Origin: Streptomyces sp. DG2A-72
GTDB lineage: Bacteria > Actinomycetota > Actinomycetes > Streptomycetales > Streptomycetaceae
Direction: 5' to 3'
Length of the DNA: 64,000 nt
Assembly: GCF_030499575.1 (NCBI RefSeq)
Contig: NZ_JASTLC010000001.1
Coordinates: 8,394,001-8,458,000 of the forward strand
Part shown: piece after piece, positions 44,191-53,383 of the stretch
Layout: every line of letters begins with the position of its first letter
Position numbering within the stretch: the stretch's first letter is position 1
Program-made: the position numbers and the translations under genes
Notes under the pieces: generated by a model
Told to the model about the DNA's origin: nothing
What the model saw: only the letters and a program-made list of their open reading frames with translations
Databases searched by the model: none

Positions 44191-45414
44191 ATGACCGCGA
44201 TCCTGCCCGAGCGGAACGTGGCAAGTCCCGTAAGGAAAAGGCCTCGTGCCGCCCCGCCGCGGCGGCGACTGCTCGACCGGCTGACCCCCGCGGACCGCCG
44301 GGTGCTGCGGCTCTACGCACTCACCCGCCTGGGACTGTGGCTCGTCACCTACTGCACCGCGTGGCTGTTCCCCGCCACCGGGAACGTCAAGTCACCGGCC
44401 CCATGGCTGTCCCACTGGGAGCGGTGGGACTGGGCCCACTACCAACACATAGCCGCATACGGGTACTTCGGCTCCTTCCCGGGGATGGACCCCGCCTCCG
44501 ACAACCGAGTGGCCTTCTTCCCCGGCTTCCCGTTCACCCTCCGCGCCGTACACACCGTCATCGCCGACTGGACCGTGGCCGGGCTGCTGATCTCCCTGGT
44601 CAGCGGCGCCGTCGCGGTGGTGGCGCTGGCCCGCGTCGCCGGGCTCGGCCGGCCGGACGGTGCCCGGGCGGGCCAACGGGCCGTCACCTTCCTGCTGTTG
44701 TCGCCCACCGCGGTGTTCCTGGCCGCCGGATACACCAAAGCGCTCTTCCTCGCGTTCGCGCTGCCGGCCTGGCTCGCGGCGAAGAACCGCAACTGGCCCC
44801 TCGCCGGCCTGCTAGGCGCGGCGGCCACCACTACCCGGGTCAGCGGCCTGTTCCTGGCCGCCGCGATCGCCGTCGAGTTCCTGTCGGCCCGGGACGACCG
44901 CCGCGGCAAGCGCCGGCTGCGCGCGCTGCCCTGGTGCGCGGTGCCCGTCCTGCCCGCCGCGGCCTACACGGTCTACCTGTACGCGCGGACCGGCGACTGG
45001 ATGGCCTGGAAGCACGCCCAGGAACGCGGCTGGTACCGGGACTTCCACACCCCCGCCGAAGCCTTCCGGCACACCTGGGACAACGCCTTCGACCACCTCC
45101 TGACCACCGGCTACGCCTGGGAGTTCCAGCTGGAGCTGGCCGCGATGGCGACCGGGCTCGTGCTGCTGTCCCTGCTGCTGTACCGCCGCCGCTGGCCGGA
45201 GGCCGTCTTCATCGCGCTCAACCTCTGGGCCCTCGGCACGTCGTACTGGTACCTGTCCGTTCCCCGCGCCACCCTGCTCTGGTGGCCCCTGTGGACCGGC
45301 CTGGCCCACTGGAGCCTGCGGCGCGGCTGGGTGAAGGAGGCGTACGTCGCCGTGGTGGCGCCGCTGATGGTGGTCCTCGCGGTGACGTTCACGTCGGGCC
45401 GCTGGGCAGGCTGA
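44191..45414 (+). CDS. PIG-V-like polytopic mannosyltransferase, second copy
   Basis: 407 residues with about nine helices. Its loop HWERWDWAHYQHIAAYGYFG and NRVAFFPGFPFTLR are equivalent to those of the preceding gene, so the two are paralogues from an old duplication, with low identity elsewhere. It would add another sugar from the same lipid donor. It has a charged Arg-rich N-terminus. This is the last gene of the sigma/glycosyltransferase set. Confidence 0.85.
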   Translation: MTAILPERNVASPVRKRPRAAPPRRRLLDRLTPADRRVLRLYALTRLGLWLVTYCTAWLFPATGNVKSPAPWLSHWERWDWAHYQHIAAYGYFGSFPGMDPASDNRVAFFPGFPFTLRAVHTVIADWTVAGLLISLVSGAVAVVALARVAGLGRPDGARAGQRAVTFLLLSPTAVFLAAGYTKALFLAFALPAWLAAKNRNWPLAGLLGAAATTTRVSGLFLAAAIAVEFLSARDDRRGKRRLRALPWCAVPVLPAAAYTVYLYARTGDWMAWKHAQERGWYRDFHTPAEAFRHTWDNAFDHLLTTGYAWEFQLELAAMATGLVLLSLLLYRRRWPEAVFIALNLWALGTSYWYLSVPRATLLWWPLWTGLAHWSLRRGWVKEAYVAVVAPLMVVLAVTFTSGRWAG

Positions 45415-45450
45415 ACCAGGCCTCCCCGTGACCGGGCGCACTCGCGGGGC

Positions 45451-46239
45451 TCAGCGCCAGTCCGGTGCCCCGGGGACGGGCGGCAGACGGGCCTCGATCT
45501 TCGCCCGTATCTCCCGCATCACGGCGACGATACGGACCTCGTGGTCCGGGGTGAGCCGGGCCACCGGGACCGAGCAGCTGATGGCGTCGGTCGCCGGGGC
45601 GTCGTACCGCAGGGCGAAGCCGAAGCCCGCGATGCCGGGCACCGTCTCCTGGCGGTCGACGGAGTGGCCGCGCTGGCGTACCCGGGCCAGGTCGGCCAGC
45701 AGAGCGGCGCGGGTCGTGTGCGTGTTCTCCGTGAGGGCGGTCAACGGGTCGTCGGGGAGCGGGAGTTCACCGTCCGGTCGTTCGGCGAGCAGGGCCTTGC
45801 CGAGGGCGCCGGCGTGGGCCGGGACGCGGCGGCCGACCCGGCTGATGGTGCGCAGATACTCGTGGGACTCGCGGGTGGCGAGATAGACGACGTCGCCGCC
45901 GTCGAGCCGCGCCAGATGGATCGTCTCGCCGAGCGCGTCCGACGCCTCGTCCAGGTACGGGCGGACCGCACGGATGCGCCGGTCGCCGTCGAGATAGCTG
46001 GTGCCGGTGAGGAGTGCGCGGATCCCGATGCCGTACAGGGAGCCGGTGGCGTCGGTGCGGACCCAGCCGCAGTCGACGAGGGTCCGCAACAGCTGGTACA
46101 TGCTGCTGCGCGGCACGCCCAGCTCCTCGGCGAGCTGATCCAGGCGCGAGGGCTCCTCGCCCCGGGCGGCGAGCAGTTCCAGCAGCGCGACGGTCCGGGA
46201 CGCCGACTTCACGCCGCGGACACCTCTCCCGTCCGACAT
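45451..46239 (-). CDS. IclR-family transcriptional regulator
   Basis: 262 residues. The winged HTH (SASRTVALLELLAARGEEPS; LAEELGVPRSSMYQLLRTLV) is followed by the IclR effector domain (GETIHLARLDGGDVVYL; RVPAHAGALGKALL; VPGIAGFGFALRYD). It is divergent from the glucarate catabolic genes and so probably controls them in response to glucarate or an intermediate. A 10-bp direct repeat in the shared promoter region is a candidate operator. Confidence 0.9.
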   Translation of the reverse strand: MSDGRGVRGVKSASRTVALLELLAARGEEPSRLDQLAEELGVPRSSMYQLLRTLVDCGWVRTDATGSLYGIGIRALLTGTSYLDGDRRIRAVRPYLDEASDALGETIHLARLDGGDVVYLATRESHEYLRTISRVGRRVPAHAGALGKALLAERPDGELPLPDDPLTALTENTHTTRAALLADLARVRQRGHSVDRQETVPGIAGFGFALRYDAPATDAISCSVPVARLTPDHEVRIVAVMREIRAKIEARLPPVPGAPDWR

Positions 46240-46311
46240 GGGGACATCGTAAATCTGCGGCCGTCCGGGCCCGGCCACCCATTGACCCAGCCCGTTCACC
46301 CACCTAGCCTC

Positions 46312-46340
46312 CATCTGCATACATGGACGTCATCTGCATA
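46312..46340. promoter_or_regulatory. Direct-repeat operator candidate before kdgD
   Basis: CATCTGCATA occurs at 46312-46321 and again at 46331-46340, 19 bp apart (about two helical turns), between the divergent iclR-like and dehydratase genes. The second copy abuts the ribosome-binding site region, so binding there could block kdgD transcription. Confidence 0.55.
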
Positions 46341-46354
46341 TAGGAATGAGATTC

Positions 46355-47314
46355 GTGGCAGAGATCAGTGCGGAAGCCGGACAGGTCGTCCAGCGGCTCC
46401 GGGACGGAATGGCGGGCGGGGTGCTGTCCTTCCCGCTCACGAGCTTCCGGGACGACGGCCGACTCGACCTCGACGCCTACCGGGCGTACCTGGCCGGCCG
46501 GCTGGCCACCGCACCGGGGGCGGTGTTCCCCGCCTGCGGGACCGGAGAGTTCTTCTCGCTGGACGAGGACGAGTACCGCGCGGTCGTCGAGACCACGGTC
46601 GAGGTCGCCGCCGGCCGGCTTCCGGTGGTCGCGGGCACCGGCTACGGCTGGGCCCAGGCGCTGCGGTTCGCCCGTATCGCCGAGGAGGCCGGCGCCGACG
46701 CCCTGCTGGTCCTGCCCCACTACCTGGTCGGGGCACCACAGGACGGCCTGGTGGCACAGCTGCGCCGGATCGCCGTCGGCACCCGGCTGCCGCTCATCGC
46801 CTACCAGCGGGGTCAAGTGGCCTTCGGGGCGGACGCGTTGAGGCGGATCGCACAGATCCCCGGCGTCATCGGCCTCAAGGACGGCCACAGCGACCTCGAC
46901 CGTCTCCAGCGCCTCACCCTCGCCGCCCCCGAGGGCTTCCTCTTCTTCAACGGCGCCGCCACCGCCGAGATCCAGGCCCGCGCCTACGCCACCGTCGGCG
47001 TGCCCGCCTACTCCTCCGCCGTCCACGCCTTCGCGCCCGAGATCGCGAACGCCTTCTTCACCGCCCTGCAGAGTGGCGACGACGCGTCCATGACCAGGCT
47101 CCTGCGCGAGTTCTACGTCCCACTGGTCGAGCTGCGCGACCGGGTGCCCGGCTACGCCGTCTCCCTGGTCAAGGCCGCCGCCCGGCTGCGCGGCCTCCCG
47201 GTCGGCCCGGTGCGCGCCCCGCTCACCGACCCCGGCGCCGACGATCTCGCCGACCTGGAGAAGGTACTGGACCACGGCCTGAGACTGGTCGACGCCGTAC
47301 GGCGATCCGCCTGA
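46355..47314 (+). CDS. kdgD: 5-dehydro-4-deoxyglucarate dehydratase
   Basis: 319 residues of the DapA/NAL TIM-barrel superfamily. The features GVLSFPLTSFRDDG, PACGTGEFFSLDEDEY, the Tyr of LIAYQRGQV and the Schiff-base Lys of GVIGLKDGHSD are those of KdgD, which decarboxylates and dehydrates 5-keto-4-deoxy-glucarate to 2-oxoglutarate semialdehyde. The GTG at VAEISAEA has AGGA 9 nt upstream; an ATG 9 nt earlier is too close to that site. Together with gudD it forms the glucarate pathway; the final semialdehyde dehydrogenase is not in this window. Confidence 0.9.
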   Translation: MAEISAEAGQVVQRLRDGMAGGVLSFPLTSFRDDGRLDLDAYRAYLAGRLATAPGAVFPACGTGEFFSLDEDEYRAVVETTVEVAAGRLPVVAGTGYGWAQALRFARIAEEAGADALLVLPHYLVGAPQDGLVAQLRRIAVGTRLPLIAYQRGQVAFGADALRRIAQIPGVIGLKDGHSDLDRLQRLTLAAPEGFLFFNGAATAEIQARAYATVGVPAYSSAVHAFAPEIANAFFTALQSGDDASMTRLLREFYVPLVELRDRVPGYAVSLVKAAARLRGLPVGPVRAPLTDPGADDLADLEKVLDHGLRLVDAVRRSA

Positions 47315-47402
47315 CCCATCCGGCGCCGCCCGCGTCACCACCCGCCGCCCCGCGCCCGCGGAGCCTCCGACTGCCCAGTGAACAGTTCAAAGGGGAACTG
47401 CC

Positions 47403-48740
47403 TTGCCTCTCCTCGTAGTCGGGATCAGCGTCGTGATCCTGCTCCTCCTCATGACCAGGCTGAGGCTCAACGGCTTCGCCGCGCTTCTGCTCGTGGCGGT
47501 CGGCGTCGCGCTGGTCCGGGGCATACCGGTGGCGACCATCCCGGACGTCCTCTCCGAGGGCATCGGAGACCAGATCGGCGACACCATGCTCACCATCGGT
47601 CTCGGCGCCATGGTCGGCCGGGTGATGGGGGATTCCGGCGCCGCGCAGCGCATCGCCAGAAAGCTCCTCGACGCGTTCGGGCCGCGCTGGGTCCAGGTGG
47701 CCATGGTGGTCACGTCCATGCTGATCGGCGTGACCATGTTCTACGAGGTCGCGTTCATCATCATCGTGCCCATCGCCTTCACTCTGGTCAGGGTGACCGG
47801 AGCGAGGCTGCTGTGGGTCGGGCTGCCGATGTCCATCGCGCTGTCCACGATGCACAGTTTCCTGCCGCCGCACCCCGGCCCCACCGCCGTCGCCGCGACG
47901 TTCCACGCCTCCGTCGGACTGACCCTGTTCTACGGCCTGTTCATCGCCGTCCCGGCCGGTGCGCTCATCGCCCTGGTGTGGCCGCGCCTGCCGTTCGTCA
48001 GGGCGATGAACCCCGCCATCCCCAAGGGCCTGGTCAGCGATCGGGAGTTCACCGACGAGGAGATGCCGGGGCTGGGCTGGGCGCTGTTCGTGGCGCTCTT
48101 CCCCGTGGTGCTGATCGTGGCCGCCGCGATCACCGACATGGCCACCTCCGGCGAGAGCCCGCTGCTGAACACCGTCGCCTTCCTCGGCTCGGCGCCGATC
48201 GCACTGCTGCTCACCCTGTGCCTGGCGATCTGGGCGTTCGGACCGCGGATCGGCCGCAGCCTGGCCGAGGTCGGCGCCTCCTGCGGCTCGGCGGCCCAGG
48301 CGATGGCGATGATCCTCCTGGTGATCGGTGCCGGCGGGGCATTCAAGAACGTCCTCGTCGAAGGCGGGATCTCCGACTACATCAAGGACGCCACGGACGA
48401 CTGGGCCATCTCGGCGATCGTCCTCGCCTGGCTCGTCGCCGTCATCCTCCGCGTGGCGCTCGGCTCGGCGACGGTCGCCGTCGTCACCGCATCCGGCGTG
48501 GTCCTGCCGCTGCTCGCGGGCAGTGGGGTCCACCCCGAGATGATGGTGCTCGCGGTCGCCTGCGGCTCGATCGCCTGCTCCCACGTCAACGACCCCGGAT
48601 TCTGGCTGTTCAAGGAGTACTTCAACCTCTCCGTCATCGAGGCGATCAAGGTGCGTACCTCCTATACGACGGTGCTCGCCGTCCTCGGCCTGGGCGGCGT
48701 TCTGCTGGGCGAGTGGGTCCTCGACCTGCTCAGCCTCTGA
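47403..48740 (+). CDS. GntP-family sugar-acid permease
   Basis: 445 residues with about 12 helices. [40 protein letters not shown] and [20 protein letters not shown], with [14 protein letters not shown] late in the protein, match the GntP/gluconate:H+ symporter family. Its place between kdgD and gudD points to D-glucarate or galactarate import. The start is TTG, with AAAGGGG at good spacing. It lies in the same operon as its neighbours. Confidence 0.92.
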   Translation: MPLLVVGISVVILLLLMTRLRLNGFAALLLVAVGVALVRGIPVATIPDVLSEGIGDQIGDTMLTIGLGAMVGRVMGDSGAAQRIARKLLDAFGPRWVQVAMVVTSMLIGVTMFYEVAFIIIVPIAFTLVRVTGARLLWVGLPMSIALSTMHSFLPPHPGPTAVAATFHASVGLTLFYGLFIAVPAGALIALVWPRLPFVRAMNPAIPKGLVSDREFTDEEMPGLGWALFVALFPVVLIVAAAITDMATSGESPLLNTVAFLGSAPIALLLTLCLAIWAFGPRIGRSLAEVGASCGSAAQAMAMILLVIGAGGAFKNVLVEGGISDYIKDATDDWAISAIVLAWLVAVILRVALGSATVAVVTASGVVLPLLAGSGVHPEMMVLAVACGSIACSHVNDPGFWLFKEYFNLSVIEAIKVRTSYTTVLAVLGLGGVLLGEWVLDLLSL

Positions 48741-48784
48741 AGCCTCTGCCCACGGCCCCTCCACCCCCGTACCCAAGGATCTTG

Positions 48785-50119
48785 ATGAGCATGAGCCAGC
48801 CGACCGTCACCGCGTTCTGCGTCTATCCCGTCGCCGGCCGGGACTGCATGGAGCTGAACCTCTCCGGCGCCCACGGCCCCTACTTCACCCGCAATGTCGT
48901 CGTCCTCACCGACTCCGAGGGCCGCACGGGGCTGGGGGAGGTGCCCGGCGGGGAGAAGATCACGCAGACGCTGCGGGACGCCGAGTCACTGGTCGTGGGG
49001 GCGAGGGTGGGCGACTACAAGCGTGTCCTGCGAGAGGTCGGCGACCGTTTCGCCGACCGCGACGCCGGCGGTCGCGGCGCCCAGACCTTCGACCTGCGCA
49101 CCACCGTCCACGCGGTCACCGCCGTCGAGTCGGCGCTGCTCGACCTCCTCGGCCAGCACCTCGACGTCCCCGTCGCCGCCCTCCTCGGCGACGGCCAACA
49201 GCGGGAGTCCGTACGGGTGCTGGGCTATCTCTTCTACGTCGGCGACCCCGACCGCACGGACCTGGAGTACGTCCGTGAACCGGACGAGACGGTCGACTGG
49301 TACCGGATCCGTCACGAGGAGGCTCTGACTCCGCAGGCGATCGTCCGCCAGGCGGAGGCGGCCTACGACCTGTACGGCTTCCGGGACTTCAAGCTCAAGG
49401 GCGGTGTCCTGGAGGGCGCGGAGGAGGTCAGGGCCGTACGGGCGTTGAAGGACCGATTCCCCGGGGCCCGCATCACCCTCGACCCGAACGGCGCGTGGTC
49501 CCTGCGCGAGGCCGTCGAACTGTGCGGTCCCCTCGTCGGCACGCTCGCCTACGCGGAGGACCCCTGTGGAGCCGAAGACGGCTACTCCGGGCGGGAGATC
49601 CTCGCCGAGTTCCGCCGCGCCACCGGTCTCCCCACCGCCACCAACATGATCGCCACCGACTGGCGTCAACTCACCCACGCCCTCGCCCTCCAGTCGGTCT
49701 CCATCCCCCTGGCCGACCCGCACTTCTGGACCATGCAGGGCTCGGTCCGCGTGGCCCAGCTGTGCAACGCGATGGGCCTGACCTGGGGATGCCACTCCAA
49801 CAACCACTTCGACATCTCCCTGGCCATGATCACCCACTGCGGCGCCGCGGCCCCCGGCGAGTACAACGCCCTCGACACGCACTGGATCTGGCAGGAAGGC
49901 CTGGAACGGCTCACCACCGCCCCGCCCCGCATCGTCGACGGCGAGATCGCCGTCCCGGACGCCCCCGGACTGGGCATCCACCTCGACATGGACCGCCTCC
50001 TCGCCGCGCATGACCTCTACCAGGCGAAGGCCCTGGGCGCGCGCGACGACGCCCTCGCCATGCAATACCTCATTCCCGGCTGGGAGTTCAGCAGCAAGCG
50101 TCCGTGCTTGGTGCGGTAG
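48785..50119 (+). CDS. gudD: Glucarate dehydratase
   Basis: 444 residues of the enolase superfamily, glucarate dehydratase group. The catalytic Lys lies in [10 protein letters not shown], metal ligands in [20 protein letters not shown] and ATNMIATDW, and the catalytic His in [11 protein letters not shown]. It dehydrates D-glucarate to 5-keto-4-deoxy-D-glucarate, the substrate of KdgD. The ATG has AAGGA upstream; a second ATG 6 nt later is possible. It is the last gene of the glucarate operon. Confidence 0.94.
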   Translation: MSMSQPTVTAFCVYPVAGRDCMELNLSGAHGPYFTRNVVVLTDSEGRTGLGEVPGGEKITQTLRDAESLVVGARVGDYKRVLREVGDRFADRDAGGRGAQTFDLRTTVHAVTAVESALLDLLGQHLDVPVAALLGDGQQRESVRVLGYLFYVGDPDRTDLEYVREPDETVDWYRIRHEEALTPQAIVRQAEAAYDLYGFRDFKLKGGVLEGAEEVRAVRALKDRFPGARITLDPNGAWSLREAVELCGPLVGTLAYAEDPCGAEDGYSGREILAEFRRATGLPTATNMIATDWRQLTHALALQSVSIPLADPHFWTMQGSVRVAQLCNAMGLTWGCHSNNHFDISLAMITHCGAAAPGEYNALDTHWIWQEGLERLTTAPPRIVDGEIAVPDAPGLGIHLDMDRLLAAHDLYQAKALGARDDALAMQYLIPGWEFSSKRPCLVR

Positions 50120-50186
50120 CCGGTCCTGTCGCGGAAGCGGCTTGTCGGTGATCTCCCGGTAGTGCCTCGTTCTGCGAGGGCGTCCG

Positions 50187-51026
50187 TCAGGTGGGTGGCG
50201 AGTTCGTCGAAGGTGCTGTCGGCCTCTTCCGCCGCTTGGCTCGGCTGCCGGCGAAGTTGCTGAGGGCCTGATGGAGGCGCAGGGTGAGCTTGTCCCGTTT
50301 GCGTTGCGGGAGATGCTTCGAGTCCAGCCGGCGATCGGCGCCGTCGGTGCTGGTGCCGGGCTCACGCGGTGCATGAGCAGAGTCGGTGGGAGGTGTCTGC
50401 GGGGCACGCCGCATCGCGGGAACCGGGATTCCGGCCTGGGGCTGCCGTGCGTGTCCTTGGCCGTCGGGGGTCTGCGGACGGCGCTGGTCCGGGACAGCCG
50501 GTTGTTCGATGACCAGTGCCTCGAAGAGGCCTCGGGCTTCGACCATGGCCTCTCGCATCTCCTCGGTGCCGCGCTGGTCGCGGGCGGCTGTGTGCATGTT
50601 GCGATAACCCTGGACGAAGTAGGCGTGGCGGACGGAGAGAGCGGCCAACTGCTCCTCGAATTGCTCGCCGTCAGGGAAACCGCGGTCCCTTGCCAGGCGC
50701 GCCAGCAGCGCGTCCGCCTCGGTGACGGCCTTCTGCGGTGATTCGACGAACTGCTCCTGGGCGGTGGCCCATTGAGTCACGTAGTGCTCGCGGGCCTCGG
50801 GGGACAGCGGCTGCTCCCTGAGGGAACCGTGCTGCCGCACGCGCTCACCGAGCTCCCGCTCGGCCGCCCTGACGTTGCCGCCATGGTGGGCTACGGCACG
50901 GTCGTACTCCGGGCCGAAGCGCCTCTTCAGCCCGCGTCCGCCGCTGCCCCGGGCCCTTCCGCGTCCGAGGTAGAGGAGGGTGGCCAAGCCAATGACGATC
51001 ACGGCGATGATCACGACGGTGAACAT
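50187..51026 (-). CDS. Single-pass membrane protein of unknown function, 3' end frameshifted
   Basis: 279 residues. An N-terminal helix (FTVVIIAVIVIGLATLLYLG) is followed by a soluble helical region (HHGGNVRAAERELGERVRQH; AQEQFVESPQKAVTEADALL; FVQGYRNMHTAARDQ), a Pro-rich linker and the start of a second helical domain (KRDKLTLRLHQALSNF). Beyond that, the frame diverges from the block-B paralogue, while another frame continues AAEEADSTFDELATHLTDAL and later HYREITDK, so the C-terminus is frameshifted and shortened. An AAGAAGG ribosome-binding site precedes the ATG. The family is unknown; it may be a stress-related envelope protein. Confidence 0.7.
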   Translation of the reverse strand: MFTVVIIAVIVIGLATLLYLGRGRARGSGGRGLKRRFGPEYDRAVAHHGGNVRAAERELGERVRQHGSLREQPLSPEAREHYVTQWATAQEQFVESPQKAVTEADALLARLARDRGFPDGEQFEEQLAALSVRHAYFVQGYRNMHTAARDQRGTEEMREAMVEARGLFEALVIEQPAVPDQRRPQTPDGQGHARQPQAGIPVPAMRRAPQTPPTDSAHAPREPGTSTDGADRRLDSKHLPQRKRDKLTLRLHQALSNFAGSRAKRRKRPTAPSTNSPPT

Positions 51027-51107
51027 GGCTGCCTTCTTTGGCTCTTGGTTCGCAGATGGGTCTGCATCATTGCCGTCAATTCCTGTCGGCTGATTGAGTG
51101 TTGGTGG

Positions 51108-51281
51108 TCAGCGCCGGAACGCGTGCTTGACCTTGGAGCCGGCCTGCTTCAGGGTTCCGGAGACCCGGTCGGTCCTGCCTTCGCGCTGCAGTCGTTTGCT
51201 GCGGGTGGTCCGGCCGACGCGTTCGGTGATCCGGCCCTTGAATGCCTGGGTCTTGTGCTTGATCGTCTGTCCGACGCCCAT
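51108..51281 (-). CDS. CsbD-like small stress protein
   Basis: 57 residues. KGRITERVGRTTRSKRLQRE and GRTDRVSGTLKQAGSKVKHA follow the CsbD/YjbJ pattern (KGKxKExxGxxTxxxxLxxEGxxxQxxGxxxQ). It is short, strongly basic and lacks a membrane segment. A near-perfect AGGAGG ribosome-binding site lies 6 nt before the ATG. CsbD proteins are general-stress proteins under sigma-B-type factors in several bacteria. The copy is missing from block B. Confidence 0.85.
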   Translation of the reverse strand: MGVGQTIKHKTQAFKGRITERVGRTTRSKRLQREGRTDRVSGTLKQAGSKVKHAFRR

Positions 51282-51375
51282 GGTCGGCCTCCTAGGTGTC
51301 TGCTGAGTGGGCGCCCGGCGCGTGATCCTCGTACCGGCCGCCATTCCCGCGGGCGGAATCGAGCCCCGGTTTGGA

Positions 51376-51540
51376 TTACCGGCGGCCGTACCGACGCCTG
51401 CCACCGCCGCGTCCGCGCCTCGTGAAGCCGACGATCCAGACGACCAGCAGTACGGCAGCGACCCACCAAAGGGTCTGCATGGTGAAGCCGAACCCGAACA
51501 CCACCAGGATCAGCAGGAGGAGAAGAATCCAAAGAAACAC
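51376..51540 (-). CDS. 54-aa hydrophobic protein
   Basis: GTG-started, with GGAGG 7 nt upstream. It reads VFLWILLLLLILVVFGFGFT, then MQTLWWVAAVLLVVWIVGFT, then a short Arg/Gly-rich tail. Two hydrophobic helices and a basic C-terminus define the small 'hydrophobic protein' family common in Streptomyces. The equivalent gene in block B has a nonsense codon where this one has the first Trp of the WW pair. Confidence 0.8.
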   Translation of the reverse strand: MFLWILLLLLILVVFGFGFTMQTLWWVAAVLLVVWIVGFTRRGRGGGRRRYGRR

Positions 51541-51661
51541 GGCCGAGCCTCCACGTGATCACAGGGACAGTTCCTGCGTTCCGCGGGGTCAGGGCGAAGC
51601 GGAAGGTGGAAGGCCTCGCCCGGAGAGTTCCGGAGCGCGGTAGCCCAGCACCTGCGGTCAG

Positions 51662-51802
51662 TCAACGCCTGGTGTCCTCCCTTGTCAACGTAGCGTCGAC
51701 ACTGAGGAGTTCTGGGAGCTGGGCAGAGGCCGCCGGGGCAAACGGAGCCTCGACGGGGGCTTCAGCCGGTTCGGCCGGCGGACAGGTGTCAAGCAGCCAT
51801 TC
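51662..51802 (-). pseudogene. 5'-truncated copy of the small membrane protein at 62479
   Basis: The minus strand reads EWLLDTCPPAEPAEAPVEAP, continuing FAPAASAQLPELLSVDATLT to a stop. This aligns with the C-terminal half of the intact 70-residue protein in block B (EDHVLPTPSAEPLEAPAEAP ...). The first ~25 residues, including the membrane helix, and a start codon are missing here. Confidence 0.55.
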
Positions 51803-51921
51803 GTGCCGGACAGGACGCACTGATGTCGCGCCGTATCCGGAATCTTCGGGCAGGACTACGCTGGGGGGTGAGCCCCAGTCCCCGGTTTCGATTCTGTGTC
51901 CCGCTCCCGGGGAGGCCCGCC

Positions 51922-52200
51922 GTGTTCATCGTGCTACTCATCCTCATCATGGTCCTGTTCGGTCTCGGCTTCCTCGATCCCATCTGGTGGGTGGCCGCGG
52001 CGGTGTTGGTCTTCGGGGCCACCCGCTACGGTCGCGATCGTGGCGGGGGCCGGGGCCGTAGCGGCAGGTCCGAACTCGGGGACTACCGGGACTATCAGGA
52101 GCGCCGGGATCGTCAGGACCGCTGGGACCGCCGCTACCGCCGTCAGCACCGAGCGCGCTGGCGGCGCGAGGACCGTCGGGACCACGAACACCGCAGGTGA
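51922..52200 (+). CDS. Small membrane protein with Arg/Asp-rich tail (block A)
   Basis: 92 residues. Two hydrophobic segments (VFIVLLILIMVLFGLGF; PIWWVAAAVLVFGATRYG) are followed by a highly charged tail of alternating Arg/Asp/Tyr (RDYQERRDRQDRWDRRYRR). The GTG start has GGGGAGG at ideal spacing. The paralogue in block B has identical length, and both lie head-to-head with a small membrane protein gene. The function is unknown; the tail may bind acidic or nucleic-acid partners. Confidence 0.8.
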   Translation: MFIVLLILIMVLFGLGFLDPIWWVAAAVLVFGATRYGRDRGGGRGRSGRSELGDYRDYQERRDRQDRWDRRYRRQHRARWRREDRRDHEHRR

Positions 52201-52208
52201 CCCGTGGA

Positions 52209-52426
52209 ATGGACCGGCGTCCACGGGTTCCTGCGGGACATGACGTCGTCGCACTGCGCGCCGAGAACGATCAGCTGCGGCGGGCGCTGGCCGGCAGTGC
52301 GATCTCAAACTCCGGGAAGTGGCGGCGGCGCTGGTCGCCACCTCGGAGGATGAGCCGCTCCAGGGGCAGATCCATCGGGCGCTGCGTCGTGCGCTGCGGC
52401 GGCTTCATACGGCAGACCTGCGATGA
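52209..52426 (+). pseudogene. ANTAR-domain gene with internal deletion
   Basis: It begins like the block-B ANTAR gene (GHDVVALRAENDQLRRALAG) but loses the central ANTAR helices. After the deletion the end reappears in another frame (CDLKLREVAAALVATSEDEP ... ALRRALRRLHTADLR). Compared with the intact copy at 63437, about 30 codons are missing and the frame is shifted. Confidence 0.75.
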
Positions 52427-52467
52427 GGTTCATGCCGACCAGGCACGTCCTTCGGTAGGGAGGGATC

Positions 52468-52824
52468 ATGATTCAGGCAGCTGATGTCCGGGAATGGCGT
52501 GACCTCGACGTCGTCGATACCGAGTCCCACAAGATCGGTGTCCTCGAAGCGGTCTATGTGGACACCACCACCGATGAGCCGGCCATGGCCACCGTACGAA
52601 CCGGACTGCCCACCCGGCACCGGCTGGTATTCGTCCCCTTGGAGGACGCGATCGCCGGGCCGGGCTATCTCAAGGTGGCCTATGTCAAGACGCTGGTGAA
52701 GCAGGCCCCTTCGATCGGCACCGACGACGTGCTGCCCGCCGACCAGGAGGAGGCGATCTTCAAGCACTACGGCCTGCCCTACAAGCCCGGTGCGGCCGGT
52801 GAGAGGCAACTGGCGCGCCGCTGA
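52468..52824 (+). CDS. PRC-barrel domain protein
   Basis: 118 residues. REWRDLDVVDTESHKIGVLE, YVDTTTDEPAMATVRTG, RLVFVPLEDAIAGPGYLKV and YVKTLVKQAPSI form the PRC beta-barrel, as in small actinobacterial stress-linked PRC proteins; the C-terminal EEAIFKHYGLPYKPG is also typical. A GGAGGGATC ribosome-binding site precedes the ATG. In block B this gene is reduced to its first 11 codons. Confidence 0.88.
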   Translation: MIQAADVREWRDLDVVDTESHKIGVLEAVYVDTTTDEPAMATVRTGLPTRHRLVFVPLEDAIAGPGYLKVAYVKTLVKQAPSIGTDDVLPADQEEAIFKHYGLPYKPGAAGERQLARR

Positions 52825-52888
52825 CCGCCCATGGGCACGACAACTGTGTTGTGAGGACTGTGTTGTGAGGACTGCTGAGGTACGCACC

Positions 52889-53248
52889 ATGCACCAGGTG
52901 ACCGCGCCCCGTGAAGAACGGCCGCTGCTGACGGCTGTGGCTTCGGCAGGCGATGCGGCCTTGCTGGCCGAGGTCGTCGAACTGCGTGCCAAGAACGAGC
53001 AGTTGGGGCGGGCCCTTTCGACCCGTGCGGTGATCGACCAGGCGCGCGGCATGGTGATGGCCCTGGCGCCGTGTTCCAGCGAGAGGGCCTGGGATCTGTT
53101 GGTGGGTGTGTCGCAGCACTGCAATATCAAGCTCCGGGATGTGGCTTCGGCTCTGGTCGCCACGACGAAGGACGAGACGCTCCCGGAAGAGATACAGCGG
53201 GAGCTTCGACGGGCGCTGCGGGGCCTTCACGCGGCGGACCGGGGGTGA
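52889..53248 (+). CDS. Stand-alone ANTAR-domain protein
   Basis: 119 residues. A short coiled coil (LLAEVVELRAKNEQLGRALS) leads into the three ANTAR helices (TRAVIDQARGMVMALAPCSS; RAWDLLVGVSQHCNIKLRDV; ASALVATTKDETLPEEIQRE). ANTAR domains bind RNA hairpins and prevent termination. There is no receiver or GAF domain, so control may be by partner binding. A 15-bp tandem duplication (tgttgtgaggactg) lies just upstream and may have altered its ribosome-binding site. The start was chosen at MHQVTAPRE. Confidence 0.82.
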   Translation: MHQVTAPREERPLLTAVASAGDAALLAEVVELRAKNEQLGRALSTRAVIDQARGMVMALAPCSSERAWDLLVGVSQHCNIKLRDVASALVATTKDETLPEEIQRELRRALRGLHAADRG

Positions 53249-53383
53249 CGGAGTGCCCTCCTGCGGACGGCACCGGGAGCTGTGAGCTCAACTCTCCGGT
53301 GCCTTCGTCCGGGCCGGCCCTCGGACTCCCCTCCTGTGTAGCCCACCTCGGGGATCTCAAACACTTTCGCGTTCTGGATGCTG

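Larger units (their letters stand above)
50138..53248. repeat. Segmental duplication, block A
   Basis: The gene order and DNA of this stretch recur in the same orientation at 61363-64000. The blocks share sequences such as cggtgatctcccggta (50149 and 61368), gaagccgacgatccagacga, ggtctgcatggtgaagccga and ggggaggcccgccgtgttc. Each block has lost different genes. The duplicated units are about 11.2 kb apart. Confidence 0.85.

Noticed and set aside
46346..46354. ATG start of kdgD at 46346
   Set aside because: The AGGA ribosome-binding site directly abuts it; the GTG at 46355 has proper spacing, though the ATG cannot be excluded.
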